This document shows, one piece after another, positions 14,884-23,132 of a DNA stretch of 64,000 nucleotides. The stretch's first letter is position 1. Each line of letters opens with the position of its first letter. The DNA comes from Paragemmobacter straminiformis (GTDB lineage Bacteria; Pseudomonadota; Alphaproteobacteria; Rhodobacterales; Rhodobacteraceae): positions 806,001 through 870,000 of the forward strand of contig NZ_JACLQD010000001.1 of NCBI RefSeq assembly GCF_014243445.1, given 5' to 3'. The position numbers and the translations under genes were made by a program. The notes below the pieces were generated by a model. It saw only the letters and a list, made by a program, of their open reading frames with translations. It did not search any database and was not told the origin of the DNA.

Positions 14884-15951
14884 TCAGGTGGTGACAAGGA
14901 TCTTGAGATGTTCGCCCGCCGGGTCGAGCAGCGCCTCGAACCCTTTGGCGACGACATCCTTGGCGTCGATGCGGGCGGTGATGACCTTTTCCACGGGGAA
15001 ATTGCCCGCAGCGATCATCCGGGCGATGCGCGGCCAGATCTGCGTCGGGTAGCACCATGTCGCTTCCACGGTGATATCCTTGAGCGCCCAGAGCATCGCG
15101 TCGATGCTTGCAGGCTTCATGTGCAGACCCACCTGCACCACCCGCCCTTGACGGCGCACCGCCGCGACACATGTGTTGAGCGAGGCTTCGAGACCCACGC
15201 ATTCCAGCGCCACGTCAACGCCCACGCCCTCTTCTGTCAGATCGGCTACAATCTGCGACAAATCTCCGCTTCGGGGATCGACGACGATGGCATAGGGCGC
15301 GATGTCCTTGATGATCCGGCGGCGGTTGGGGTTCGGCTCGGACACGATGACCAGCGCGGCACCCGCCGCATGGGCCGCCAGAACCGTCAACGCGCCGATG
15401 GGGCCTGCCCCCGAAACCAGCACGGTCGATCCGGCGGTCACGCCGCCCCGATCCACGCCGTACAGCGCCACGGCGGCCGGTTCGATCATCGCGGCCTGAT
15501 CGTCGGTGATGTTGTCGGGCACGGGCTGGGCGTTGTAATCCTTGATCACCGCCTTTTCGCCCATGCCGCCCCAGGCCCAGCTAAGCCCCACGCAGCCCAT
15601 CACGGGCGACAGGTGGAACAGCCCGCGCTTGCCGTAATAGTCGTTGCGCGGCGACAGAAGCGGCTGGATCGAGATGCGGTCGCCCGCCGAAACATGGCTT
15701 ACGGCATCGCCAACCGCCAGAACCCGCGCCGAAAATTCATGGCCCAGAATCTGCGGATTGGTGGCCCCGGTATAGACATGCGGCTCTTTCGGCGTGACGA
15801 TCGGGCCTGCCAGATATTCATGCAGATCGGTGCCGCAAATGCCGGTTACCGCAGGTGCGATAAGCACATCATCGGGCGCCAGTTTGCCCGAAGGCTCGGC
15901 CACATCCTCGACCCTGATATCCCGCGCACCGTGGAAACGGACTGCCCGCAT
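14884..15951 (-). CDS. Zinc-dependent alcohol dehydrogenase (2,3-butanediol-dehydrogenase-like)
   Basis: The protein has 355 residues. It begins MRAVRFHGARDIRVEDV, with GICGTDLHEYLAGP (catalytic Cys) and NPQILGHEFSARV (His-Glu), and the coenzyme motif VLVSGAGPIGALTVLAA. A segment PRNDYYGKRGLFHLSPVMG takes the place of the structural-zinc loop and has no cysteine cluster. The 2,3-butanediol / L-threonine / sorbitol dehydrogenase branch fits best. ATG 15951 is chosen because AGGAGG stands 8 nt upstream; the frame is open further to 16002. It is the first gene of the eleven-gene operon, opposite the divergent dehydrogenase-regulator pair. Confidence 0.88.
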   Translation of the reverse strand: MRAVRFHGARDIRVEDVAEPSGKLAPDDVLIAPAVTGICGTDLHEYLAGPIVTPKEPHVYTGATNPQILGHEFSARVLAVGDAVSHVSAGDRISIQPLLSPRNDYYGKRGLFHLSPVMGCVGLSWAWGGMGEKAVIKDYNAQPVPDNITDDQAAMIEPAAVALYGVDRGGVTAGSTVLVSGAGPIGALTVLAAHAAGAALVIVSEPNPNRRRIIKDIAPYAIVVDPRSGDLSQIVADLTEEGVGVDVALECVGLEASLNTCVAAVRRQGRVVQVGLHMKPASIDAMLWALKDITVEATWCYPTQIWPRIARMIAAGNFPVEKVITARIDAKDVVAKGFEALLDPAGEHLKILVTT

Positions 15952-16263
15952 CGCCTTATCCTCCTGTCTTGTCACGACCGCACGCGTTTTGCGTTGCGTC
16001 ATGTTCTACCCTAGCGCCCTGCCGTCTGCGCGCATCAGCCCGAAAGGATGGGCCTTGCAAATCGCCGGTCACGGTTTCGGTACAACATCCGCCTCGCATC
16101 GCGCCGGACCCCTCCGGTCCATCGGCCACGACTCACTCCCTTGATCCATCGATACCAAACCGGATCGGGCAGGTCGGACCGAATTTATTCGTTTCGGATA
16201 AATTGAAAACGGAAGCGCCGAAGCGACCGCCTATGTTGGCCCCACAGGGGAGCGAGGTGGGTT
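15952..16263. other. 312-bp divergent control region
   Basis: This is the spacer between the first gene of the minus-strand operon and the plus-strand dehydrogenase-regulator pair. It holds the 23-bp palindrome at 16182-16204 and a short GGACC/GGTCC dyad (about 16110-16125). I see no good sigma-70 hexamers and no open frame of its own. Confidence 0.6.
16182..16204. promoter_or_regulatory. 23-bp palindrome, candidate operator of the catabolic region
   Basis: The arms AATTTATTCG (16182-16191) and CGGATAAATT (16195-16204) are inverted repeats with one T/G mismatch, around a TTT centre. The site is AT-rich in otherwise GC-rich DNA and lies 60 bp upstream of the plus-strand dehydrogenase and 230 bp upstream of the minus-strand operon. 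Binding by the regulator at 17198-18928 is inference. Confidence 0.6.
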
Positions 16264-17193
16264 ATGGATTCGAAATTCGCTGCGGACGCGCGCGCAGGTG
16301 CCGCGGGCAAAAAGATCGGCTGGATCGGGGCGGGCAAGATGGGCGCCCCCATGATCCGCAATCTTCTTGCCGCCGGAATTCCGGTTTCGGTGTCAGAGCC
16401 GAACCCTGCGGCGCAGACAGCGCTTGCGGCAGCGGGTGCAACGGCGGCGGGCGATTTGTCCCCGATCGACGGCGCCTCTATCGTTTTCGCGACCCTTCCC
16501 AATGACGAAGCCCTGCGCATGGTCGTCGCGGGCACGCAGTCCGCCAAAGGCGTGGCCGAACGTCTGGCCCCCGGCAGCGTGCTGGTCGAGATGAGCACGG
16601 TTTCACCCGAATGCTCGGCCGAAGTTGCGAAAATCCTTGATAAAGCGGGCATTTTCTACGTCCGCGCGCCCGTATCGGGCAGCACGACGATGGCAGAGAA
16701 AGCCTCGCTCACGATCCTTGCTTCGGGTGCGTCGCAGGGGTGGGACGCCGCCTTGCCCTTGCTTGGTCTTTTGTCGGCCCGCCAGTTCTGGCTCGGCGCG
16801 GGCGAGGAAGCGCGCTACATGAAACTCGTCCTCAACACCCTCGTCGGCGCAAGTTCGGCCATTCTGGCCGAGGCCGTGGCCCTTGGCGCAAGCGGCGGTC
16901 TCAGCCGCGCCGCGATGATGGAGGTGATCTGCGAAAGCGCCGTCGCCTCGCCCCTGTTCAAATACAAGACCGATCTGGTGGTTTCCGAAGATTACACCCC
17001 CGCTTTCACGATCCAGCAGATGATAAAGGATTTCACCCTGATCAGCGATGCGGGCCGCAGCAACGGCGTGCCGCTGATGACGGCGGGGCTGATCCTCGAA
17101 CTTTACCGCACGGCGGCGAATGCAGGATTGCAAAACGAGGATTTCTTCGCTTTGGTGAAATGGCATTCTGGGATTTCCGCACAACAGGGCTGA
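16264..17193 (+). CDS. 3-hydroxyisobutyrate-dehydrogenase-like NAD(P)-dependent oxidoreductase
   Basis: The protein has 309 residues. The Rossmann motif KIGWIGAGKMGAPMIRNLL is followed by VFATLPND, the substrate block RAPVSGSTTMAEKASLTILASG and, after the domain linker, ARYMKLVLNTLVGASSAILAEA with the catalytic lysine. This is the beta-hydroxyacid dehydrogenase family (3-hydroxyisobutyrate, tartronate semialdehyde or 6-phosphogluconate type). A GAGGTGGG Shine-Dalgarno precedes ATG 16264. The HTH-binding-protein regulator starts 4 bp after its stop, so the two are co-transcribed. It probably oxidises or reduces a hydroxyacid made by the divergent operon. Confidence 0.88.
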   Translation: MDSKFAADARAGAAGKKIGWIGAGKMGAPMIRNLLAAGIPVSVSEPNPAAQTALAAAGATAAGDLSPIDGASIVFATLPNDEALRMVVAGTQSAKGVAERLAPGSVLVEMSTVSPECSAEVAKILDKAGIFYVRAPVSGSTTMAEKASLTILASGASQGWDAALPLLGLLSARQFWLGAGEEARYMKLVLNTLVGASSAILAEAVALGASGGLSRAAMMEVICESAVASPLFKYKTDLVVSEDYTPAFTIQQMIKDFTLISDAGRSNGVPLMTAGLILELYRTAANAGLQNEDFFALVKWHSGISAQQG

Positions 17194-17197
17194 ACCG

Positions 17198-18928
17198 GTG
17201 CAGCAGATCAATCCGACCCACGCGCCCACACCCGAACTGACCGCGCACGAGTTGTCGCGGATCGTGGATTTCCTTCGGAAACTCCGCGCACCCTTCGATT
17301 CGGGCCTGCCCGGCGCGGCCAAGGACGTTTACTGGAACGTCGTGCTCGAGCTGGTCGACAGCCACCTGCGGCGCAAGCCCATCGACAAATCGGGGCTGAT
17401 CACCCTGGCCGGCGTGCCCTACAGCACCGGAAACCGGATGATCGCCAAGATGATCGAGGACGGGCTGATCCGGCAGGTGCCGCGCGGAGGCGGGCTCAAG
17501 ACCCATTTCCTCGAACCGACCGACACGCTGCTGCACAGCTTCATGGAATACGCCACCCATGTGAAAGGCCACCTCGCCAAGACCTTCGGCCTGCGCAAAG
17601 GGGCCGAGGCGAACGAATACTACTTTGGCGGCAGCTATTTCGCGGCGCAGATCATCTCGCCCGTCCGGGGCGACGACATCGCGGGCAAGGTTCCGGGCGA
17701 CATCCGCTTTTTGCTGAACGACGACAACTACTTCTCGTCGATGCGCAACCTCTGGTCCGATTTCCGCAACGACCTTGGCCGGAAAAGCAGCTTCGATCTG
17801 CAACGCCTGCCCGATCTTTACGTCAATTCGCAAAGCTATTTCGAAAAGCCGACCGCCGAATATGACGTCATCTCGATCAACATGCCGTGGTTGGGCGAGT
17901 TTGCCGAAAAAGGCTACCTCGCCCCGCTCGACGATCTTTTGCAGGACGCCGCGATCAACCCGCTCGACTTCCACCCCTCGGTCTGGGGAACGGGAAACTG
18001 GAAGGGCACGCAATACGGCATCCCGCTCTATTGCACGATCGAGATCCTTGCCGCCCGCCGCGACCTGTTCGAGGACAAGGGGCTGACCTTCCCGCGCACC
18101 TTCGACGAAACCATTGCCGCGGCCCGCGCCCTGCACCGCCCCGCATCGGAATTCTACGGCATCGCCTGGAACGGACAGCGCGGCATGCCCATCGCAAACT
18201 CGTTCATGTTCTTTCTGGCCGCCTGCCAAAAGACCATCATCGACATGCCGCTGCACAATCAGGAAAGCTGGGTCTTTCCGAAATTCGAAAAGCTCAAGCT
18301 GCAAATCGACACCGTCGATGCGGTCGAGGTGATCGAATACATGAAGCAGCTCGTCGAGGTCTCGCCCCCCGACATCGAATTCATGGATTGGGAAAAACGC
18401 ATCCAGTGCTTCATGTCGGGCCGTGCGGGTCTGGCCTATTGCTGGACGATGCGCGCGGCACGGTTCGAGCATGAACTCAGCTCGCAGGTCGCGCGCCGCG
18501 TGGCCTATCTTCCGCCCCCCTCGCGCCGCCTGCGCCGGATCGCGGCCCCCATCGGCGGCTTCCTGATGACCATTCCCGCCTCGGTAAAGCCCGCGCGGCA
18601 AAAGCAGATCATGAACGCGATCACATGGATGGTCTCGCCCGAGGCGATGAAGGCGCATGTCAAGAACGGCTTCCCCGTGGCGCCGCGCTTTTCCGTCTGC
18701 GCCGACCCCGAGGCGCTGGCCTCGTCGCCCATCGTGAGCATGGTCGACCAGCTCGCCCGCCGGAACGAGCTTGTCACATGGGCGCGCCCGCCGATTCAGG
18801 AATTCAGCCTGATCGAACGCATCCTCGGCGCCGAAATCCACGACGCGGTCTTCCACGGCAAGCCCGCGCGTCAGGCGCTGCGCGATGCCGAAAACAGCAT
18901 CCTCAGCGCGGTCAACAGCGCAGGCTAG
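17198..18928 (+). CDS. Winged-HTH / family-1 solute-binding-protein fusion, probable one-component transcription regulator
   Basis: This 576-residue protein starts with GTG 17198. Residues about 45-110 form a winged HTH: VYWNVVLELVDSHLRRKPID, then LITLAGVPYSTGNRMIAKM as recognition unit and IRQVPRGGGLKTH as wing. Residues about 165-560 are a family-1 solute-binding domain: YDVISINMPWLGEFAEKGYL, QYGIPLYCTIEILAARRDLF, YGIAWNGQRGMPIANSFMFF and GRAGLAY. No signal peptide or membrane helix precedes it, so it should be cytoplasmic. It aligns end to end with the protein at 710-2488 (shared blocks QYG(V/I)P, (I/S)WNG.RG, GRA.(M/L)AY, IHD at the C-terminus). It is 4 bp downstream of the dehydrogenase gene and opposite the catabolic operon. 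I infer that it senses the imported compound or a catabolite in the cytoplasm. Confidence 0.8.
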   Translation: MQQINPTHAPTPELTAHELSRIVDFLRKLRAPFDSGLPGAAKDVYWNVVLELVDSHLRRKPIDKSGLITLAGVPYSTGNRMIAKMIEDGLIRQVPRGGGLKTHFLEPTDTLLHSFMEYATHVKGHLAKTFGLRKGAEANEYYFGGSYFAAQIISPVRGDDIAGKVPGDIRFLLNDDNYFSSMRNLWSDFRNDLGRKSSFDLQRLPDLYVNSQSYFEKPTAEYDVISINMPWLGEFAEKGYLAPLDDLLQDAAINPLDFHPSVWGTGNWKGTQYGIPLYCTIEILAARRDLFEDKGLTFPRTFDETIAAARALHRPASEFYGIAWNGQRGMPIANSFMFFLAACQKTIIDMPLHNQESWVFPKFEKLKLQIDTVDAVEVIEYMKQLVEVSPPDIEFMDWEKRIQCFMSGRAGLAYCWTMRAARFEHELSSQVARRVAYLPPPSRRLRRIAAPIGGFLMTIPASVKPARQKQIMNAITWMVSPEAMKAHVKNGFPVAPRFSVCADPEALASSPIVSMVDQLARRNELVTWARPPIQEFSLIERILGAEIHDAVFHGKPARQALRDAENSILSAVNSAG

Positions 18929-19295
18929 GGCAACCCGCGTCTGTGAAGAGGTGACCGGGCAACCGCCTCCCGCACCCTGCCGCCACCCGCCCATCCGTCA
19001 GGGCGGGTGCCGCGGCGGGGCGGTGCCTGCCCGCCACCATCTGACGCCATGCCCGCCCGAAGCGCCCGATCTGCCCGCACCCGAACCGCAATCATGCTGG
19101 CATCGGCACGCCGTCACGCCGCAGCGTTGCACCCCGCCCGAAGAAACCGCAGACAGCAAATCCCCGGAAAAGCAGGCCACCCCGTGAATCGCCCGCCCCG
19201 GTCCGCCCCCGCAAGCAGACAGGCAGCACCGCAAGCACCCGCAGCAGCGAATGACCGCCGCGCCAAGCTGCTGATTTTCAACGCATTAGGTTAAT
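18929..19295. other. 367-bp intergenic stretch without a gene
   Basis: No credible gene. It contains one GC-rich hairpin (18984-19009) shortly after the regulator stop. The short open frames on both strands have no Shine-Dalgarno, no family pattern and skewed composition. Confidence 0.7.
18984..19009 (+). terminator. GC-rich stem-loop after the regulator gene
   Basis: CACCCGCCC (18984-18992) pairs with GGGCGGGTG (19001-19009) around an 8-nt loop, 56 bp after the stop at 18928. No T-run follows, so intrinsic termination is uncertain. Confidence 0.4.
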
Positions 19296-19372
19296 TGGTG
19301 GCGAGGGGGGGACTCGAACCCCCGACCCCATGATTATGAGTCATGTGCTCTAACCAGCTGAGCTACCTAGCC
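19296..19372 (-). tRNA. tRNA-Met (anticodon CAT, elongator type)
   Basis: The 77-nt gene includes an encoded CCA end (19298-19296). The D arm begins GCTCAGCTGGTTAGAGC, the anticodon loop is CTCATAA giving CAT, and the T arm is GGGGG-TTCGAGT-CCCCC. The acceptor stem GGCTAGG/CCTCGCC has Watson-Crick pairs except a U4-C69 mismatch. G1-C72 pairing and the sequence similarity to elongator tRNA-Met argue against initiator or tRNA-Ile2. Confidence 0.95.
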
Positions 19373-19414
19373 ACTGGCGCGGTCACTAAGGCCAGTGACG
19401 CGGGGCGTCAAGCC

Positions 19415-21430
19415 TCAATCGTCGGCTCTGGCATGTGCAACGCGCGGACGACCCGAGGCGGTGGCGGTCAGGGTCGCCTCGATGAACATGGCGCGGCCTT
19501 CCACCTCGGCCTCGCGGATGTCGCGGGTGGTGGTGACGCGCAATTCCTCGGCCCCGGCGGCGCGGGCGCGGGTGCTGGCCTCTGCGACCAGCGCCGCCTC
19601 CATCGCGTCAAGCGCCGCGTCGCGGCTGTTGAAAAGCTGCAACCCCGCGGGCAGGTGGGCGGTAAAGCGCCCCTCGCCGGGGCTGCTGACCAGACCCGTG
19701 GCGCGCTGGCTGACCTGCCCGACCACCGCGCCGATGGCATTAGCCACGCCCGCATGCTCTGGCAGGATCATCCGCGCGCCCAGCCGTTCACCGACCGCGC
19801 CGTAATAGGACGGGGCCGACGCCCCCAGCCCGATCACCGGAACACCCAGCCTGACCCCGATCTCGACCACACCGCGATGCTGCGACAGGCCCGCCGCGAC
19901 CAGACGGTGCCGCGCCAGCGCCTCGGGCAGCTCGCCCGCGAATTCCGCATCCTCGCCAAAGGCCGCTTCCAGCAGGCAATCCACGGTCTGCGCGGTCAAC
20001 TGGTCGATGATCGCCCGCGCCAGCGTCGGCGCGTCGGGGGCGAAGCGTTCGCCCCTGCCGTTCCTGCGCCGCGCCAGCAAGCGCACCGCCTTTTCCGCCG
20101 CCTCGCCGTCCCATGCCGCAAGCCGCCCCAGCACATGGCTCGCGTCCGAGGGCGTCACGCCCGCGATCATCACAAGCCCCCGCGCCACCAAGCGTTCGAG
20201 AGCGGCCACTTCCAGCCGCGAGGTCAGCGCCACCGCCACGGGCATCGGCTGCGCAAGTCGCCCCAGCACGGCCAGATCGCGCGGGCCAAGCCCGCCCGTG
20301 TTGCCGCCCATCGGAATGGCAAAGCGCCCGTCATGCTCGCCCACCGCATCCGCCGAAAGCCAGCGGTCAAGGGCGGCATGCACCATCGGCCCGTGATCCA
20401 CCGCCAGAAGCGACACGGGCACCAGACGGCGCGGGCCAAGCCGCAAGCCGCCCGCAAGCCCCTCGGTCACCAGATGCACCTCGCTGTCGCCGCCAAGGCC
20501 GGTCGTGCGCATCGCGACGGCTTCCACCATCGTCCGGAACCCGCCGACACGCGCGCCTTGCGGGTCGATCTCGGGCAGGCCGCCACGCAGCAGCGCCACG
20601 TCGGTCGTCGTGCCGCCGATGTCGGACACCAGCGCGTCGCTTTCTCCGGTCAGCCAGCGCGCGCCGACGATGCTGGCGGCGGGGCCGGACAGGATCGTCT
20701 CGATCGGGCGCTCGCGCACCATCGCCGCCGAGATCAGCGCCCCGTCGCCGCGCACCACCATAAGCGGGGCGGAAATCCCCACCGCGCCAAGGTGCCGTTC
20801 GCAGGCGGCGACCAGACGGTCGATCATCCCGATCAGCCGCGCATTCAGCACGGCCGTCAACGCCCGCTTCGGCCCGTTCAACTGGGCCGAAAGCTCGTGC
20901 GAACATGTCACCGGACGCCCCGTCACGCGGCGGATCAGATCGCGGGCGGCCACCTCGTGCGCGGGGTTGCGGGTGGCAAAGCGTGCTGCGACGGCAAAGC
21001 CCATCACACCCTCGCCCAGACCCGCGACCTCGGCCTCGAGTGCTTCCAGATCGAGCGGCGCGTTCTCGCTGCCCGCATGGCTGTGCCCGCCGCCGATGCG
21101 GATCACCGGATCGCCCTTCAAGGCTTCGGTCAACCCGCCACGATCGAGGTCGTCGGCATCGAAGCCGATAAAGACCAGCGCCACGCGGCCGCCCTGCCCT
21201 TCGACCAGCGCATTGGTGGCCAGCGTGGTCGACAGCGACACAAGCGCGACCTTGGCGGCATCGATCCCCGCCCCCGCAAGCGCCGCATCCACGGCCTTGC
21301 CGATCCCGATGGCCAGATCGCCCCGCGTGGTCAGGGACTTGGCCGAACCGATCACGCGGTCGGCGCTTTCGTCCACGATCACCGCGTCGGTATAGGTGCC
21401 ACCCGTATCGACGCCCAGAAAGTAAGCCAT
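19415..21430 (-). CDS. Hydantoinase/oxoprolinase HyuA-like protein
   Basis: The protein has 671 residues. The actin-like ATPase N-terminus reads MAYFLGVDTGGTYTDAVIVD, with LSTTLATNALVEG, FAVAARFATRNPAHE and the phosphate-binding block VSDIGGTTTDVALL. These are the Hydant_A_N and Hydantoinase_A domains of ATP-dependent hydantoinase, 5-oxoprolinase and acetone carboxylase large subunits. Such proteins normally pair with a HyuB subunit; none lies on either side here (tRNA-Met to the left, rpoN to the right), so this is an orphan HyuA. The substrate is unknown. ATG 21430 is preferred over a start ten codons upstream because it begins the conserved domain. Confidence 0.85.
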   Translation of the reverse strand: MAYFLGVDTGGTYTDAVIVDESADRVIGSAKSLTTRGDLAIGIGKAVDAALAGAGIDAAKVALVSLSTTLATNALVEGQGGRVALVFIGFDADDLDRGGLTEALKGDPVIRIGGGHSHAGSENAPLDLEALEAEVAGLGEGVMGFAVAARFATRNPAHEVAARDLIRRVTGRPVTCSHELSAQLNGPKRALTAVLNARLIGMIDRLVAACERHLGAVGISAPLMVVRGDGALISAAMVRERPIETILSGPAASIVGARWLTGESDALVSDIGGTTTDVALLRGGLPEIDPQGARVGGFRTMVEAVAMRTTGLGGDSEVHLVTEGLAGGLRLGPRRLVPVSLLAVDHGPMVHAALDRWLSADAVGEHDGRFAIPMGGNTGGLGPRDLAVLGRLAQPMPVAVALTSRLEVAALERLVARGLVMIAGVTPSDASHVLGRLAAWDGEAAEKAVRLLARRRNGRGERFAPDAPTLARAIIDQLTAQTVDCLLEAAFGEDAEFAGELPEALARHRLVAAGLSQHRGVVEIGVRLGVPVIGLGASAPSYYGAVGERLGARMILPEHAGVANAIGAVVGQVSQRATGLVSSPGEGRFTAHLPAGLQLFNSRDAALDAMEAALVAEASTRARAAGAEELRVTTTRDIREAEVEGRAMFIEATLTATASGRPRVAHARADD

Positions 21431-21558
21431 GCACCGTCCCCTGTTTCGCGCCCTCCGCACCTAATGCGAAGCCCGCACAAGGTCACCCCCGCCTGCGACC
21501 TTTTTCGTCGCGAAGGGGACAGGCGGGCGGCGAAAACCGGCCCTTCCCCCCTTTCAGC

Positions 21559-21573
21559 CTTGCCCAAATACTC
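21559..21573. repeat. Dispersed intergenic repeat CTTGCCCAAATACTC, copy 1
   Basis: CTTGCCCAAATACTC lies between the hyuA start and the rpoN stop. Related copies lie at 28523, 28602, 39161, 43656 and 56861, with a CAAATATCC variant at 25329 and 36388. Confidence 0.8.
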
Positions 21574-21651
21574 ATGCCGACCCGTCCGCGGCGCCACGGT
21601 GGCAGACCGGCCGCCCCCGCCCTGCATACGTGGCAGGCACGGGCTGCACGC

Positions 21652-22905
21652 CTAGCGCAGGATGCGCCGCCGATGCGCGGGCGGCAGGCCCAGCATCTCG
21701 CGGTATTTCGCCACGGTCCGGCGGGCGATGGCCGCGCCCTCGCCCGACAGAACGGCCGCCAAGGCCTCGTCGGTCAGCGGGGCGCGGCGGTCCTCGGCAT
21801 TCACCAGATCGGCCAGTTTCGCCCGCACCGCCGCCGCCGACAGCGTCCCGCTGCCGATCCGCCCCGAAAACAGGTTGCGCAGCCAAAGCGTGCCCTTCGG
21901 CGTGTCGACACTGGTTCCCGCGACGATCCGGCTGACCGTGCTTTCGTGCAGGCCAAGCCCCTCGGCGACTTCGGTCATGGTCAGCGGCACCAGCGCCGCC
22001 AGACCATGGTCGAGCGCGGCCTCCTGCCGGCGCAACACCTCGGTCCCCACCCGCAACAGGGTGGCATTGCGGCTTTCCACAAGGCGGATCACCGCCCGCG
22101 CCGCGCCCCGCCCCCCGCCCCGCCCCGCGCTGACCGACATGGCCGGCAGCGACGACCGGTTCAGCGACACGACCCAGCCTTCGACATGCCGGCGCGCCAC
22201 GATGTCAGGCTCGCGCACCGGTGCCGAAAAAGCCGAGAATTGCGCCCCCGGTTTCGGATCGAAGCGGCGAATGGTGCGAAAGCAGTCCTGCACCGCATCG
22301 ACCGCGACGCCCAGCGCCCGCGCCAGACGCTCGGCATCGCCCGTGGCCATCAGCGGCAGGTTCTCCAGCACTCCGCGCAGCACGGGGCTGTCCTGCCCCG
22401 CCTCGACCGCCTGCAACAACAGGCATTCCGACAAAGACCGCGCGAACAGCCCCGCCGGCTCGATCGACTGGAGCCGCCGCAACACCTGTTCCACCTGCGC
22501 CACCGGAACCCCGGCCTCGGCGGCGATCTCGGTCAAGCTCCGTCCCAGCCATCCTGCCGGTTCCAGCGCCTCGGCCAGCAGTTCGGCCACGCGCAGCGCA
22601 TCGCCGCGCAGGCCCATCGCCGCGATCCGCTCGACCACATGCGCCATGAGGCTTGGCCCCGCACTCGCGGCAAGGTCCGGATCAAGCCCGCCCCCGCCCA
22701 GCGCGCTTTCCCAGCGCGGCAGCCAGTCACCCGCCTCGGGGCGGGCGGGGTGCAACAGCAGATGCGGGTTTTCGGCGGCCTGCTCCTCGAGATAGCGCGT
22801 CAACCCCTCGGCATCGGCCTTCAGCACGCGGATCGACGCCTGCAACCCGAGGTTCAGCTGCAACCGCTGGCTCTGCGTGACCCTGATGTTCTGGCGCGTC
22901 TCCAT
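21652..22905 (-). CDS. rpoN: RNA polymerase sigma-54 factor RpoN
   Basis: The protein has 417 residues. Region I is Gln-rich: METRQNIRVTQSQRLQLNLGLQASIRVL. The core-binding part is in the middle, and the C-terminal end carries the HTH (VAEGLGLHESTVSRIVAG) and the RpoN box ARRTVAKYREMLGLP, which reads the -24 element. It is shorter than the roughly 480-residue enterobacterial protein, mainly because the acidic region II is missing, as in other Rhodobacter-type RpoN proteins. ATG 22905 is chosen because it begins region I; the open frame continues upstream through low-complexity sequence. It is not next to the usual hpf/ptsN genes; selD lies divergent. Confidence 0.93.
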   Translation of the reverse strand: METRQNIRVTQSQRLQLNLGLQASIRVLKADAEGLTRYLEEQAAENPHLLLHPARPEAGDWLPRWESALGGGGLDPDLAASAGPSLMAHVVERIAAMGLRGDALRVAELLAEALEPAGWLGRSLTEIAAEAGVPVAQVEQVLRRLQSIEPAGLFARSLSECLLLQAVEAGQDSPVLRGVLENLPLMATGDAERLARALGVAVDAVQDCFRTIRRFDPKPGAQFSAFSAPVREPDIVARRHVEGWVVSLNRSSLPAMSVSAGRGGGRGAARAVIRLVESRNATLLRVGTEVLRRQEAALDHGLAALVPLTMTEVAEGLGLHESTVSRIVAGTSVDTPKGTLWLRNLFSGRIGSGTLSAAAVRAKLADLVNAEDRRAPLTDEALAAVLSGEGAAIARRTVAKYREMLGLPPAHRRRILR

Positions 22906-22971
22906 GCCCGCAGTATGTGCAGCGGCACGGGGCGTGGCAACCGCGCGCGCCGCACACCGCCGCTTCACGCC

Positions 22972-23026
22972 CGCCCCCATTCGCCCCCGCCCCCTCGCCC
23001 CCATTCGCCCCCGCCCCTCGCCATTC
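22972..23026. repeat. C-rich 24-bp tandem repeat, about 2.3 units
   Basis: A C-rich unit (CGCCCCCATTCG followed by CCCCCGCCCCCT) at 22972-22995 is repeated at 22996-23018 with one base lost, and a third partial unit follows. It lies in the rpoN-selD divergent spacer, where both promoters must be. Confidence 0.8.
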
Positions 23027-23132
23027 CGCGGCGCGGGCTTTAAGGTTGCGGGGCGGGGGCCGCCCCCCGCGCACCGCCGGTTCGCGCCTGTCGCGCCGCG
23101 CGGGTCATGTCTGCCAGAATGAAAGCCCGAAG

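Noticed and set aside
18885-19234. Short open frames on both strands between the second regulator and tRNA-Met
   Set aside because: There is no ribosome-binding site, no family pattern and poor composition; they overlap each other and the regulator end.
19343-21655. 770-codon plus-strand open frame opposite hyuA
   Set aside because: It overlaps the tRNA and is antisense to a clear HyuA; its composition is typical of a shadow frame.
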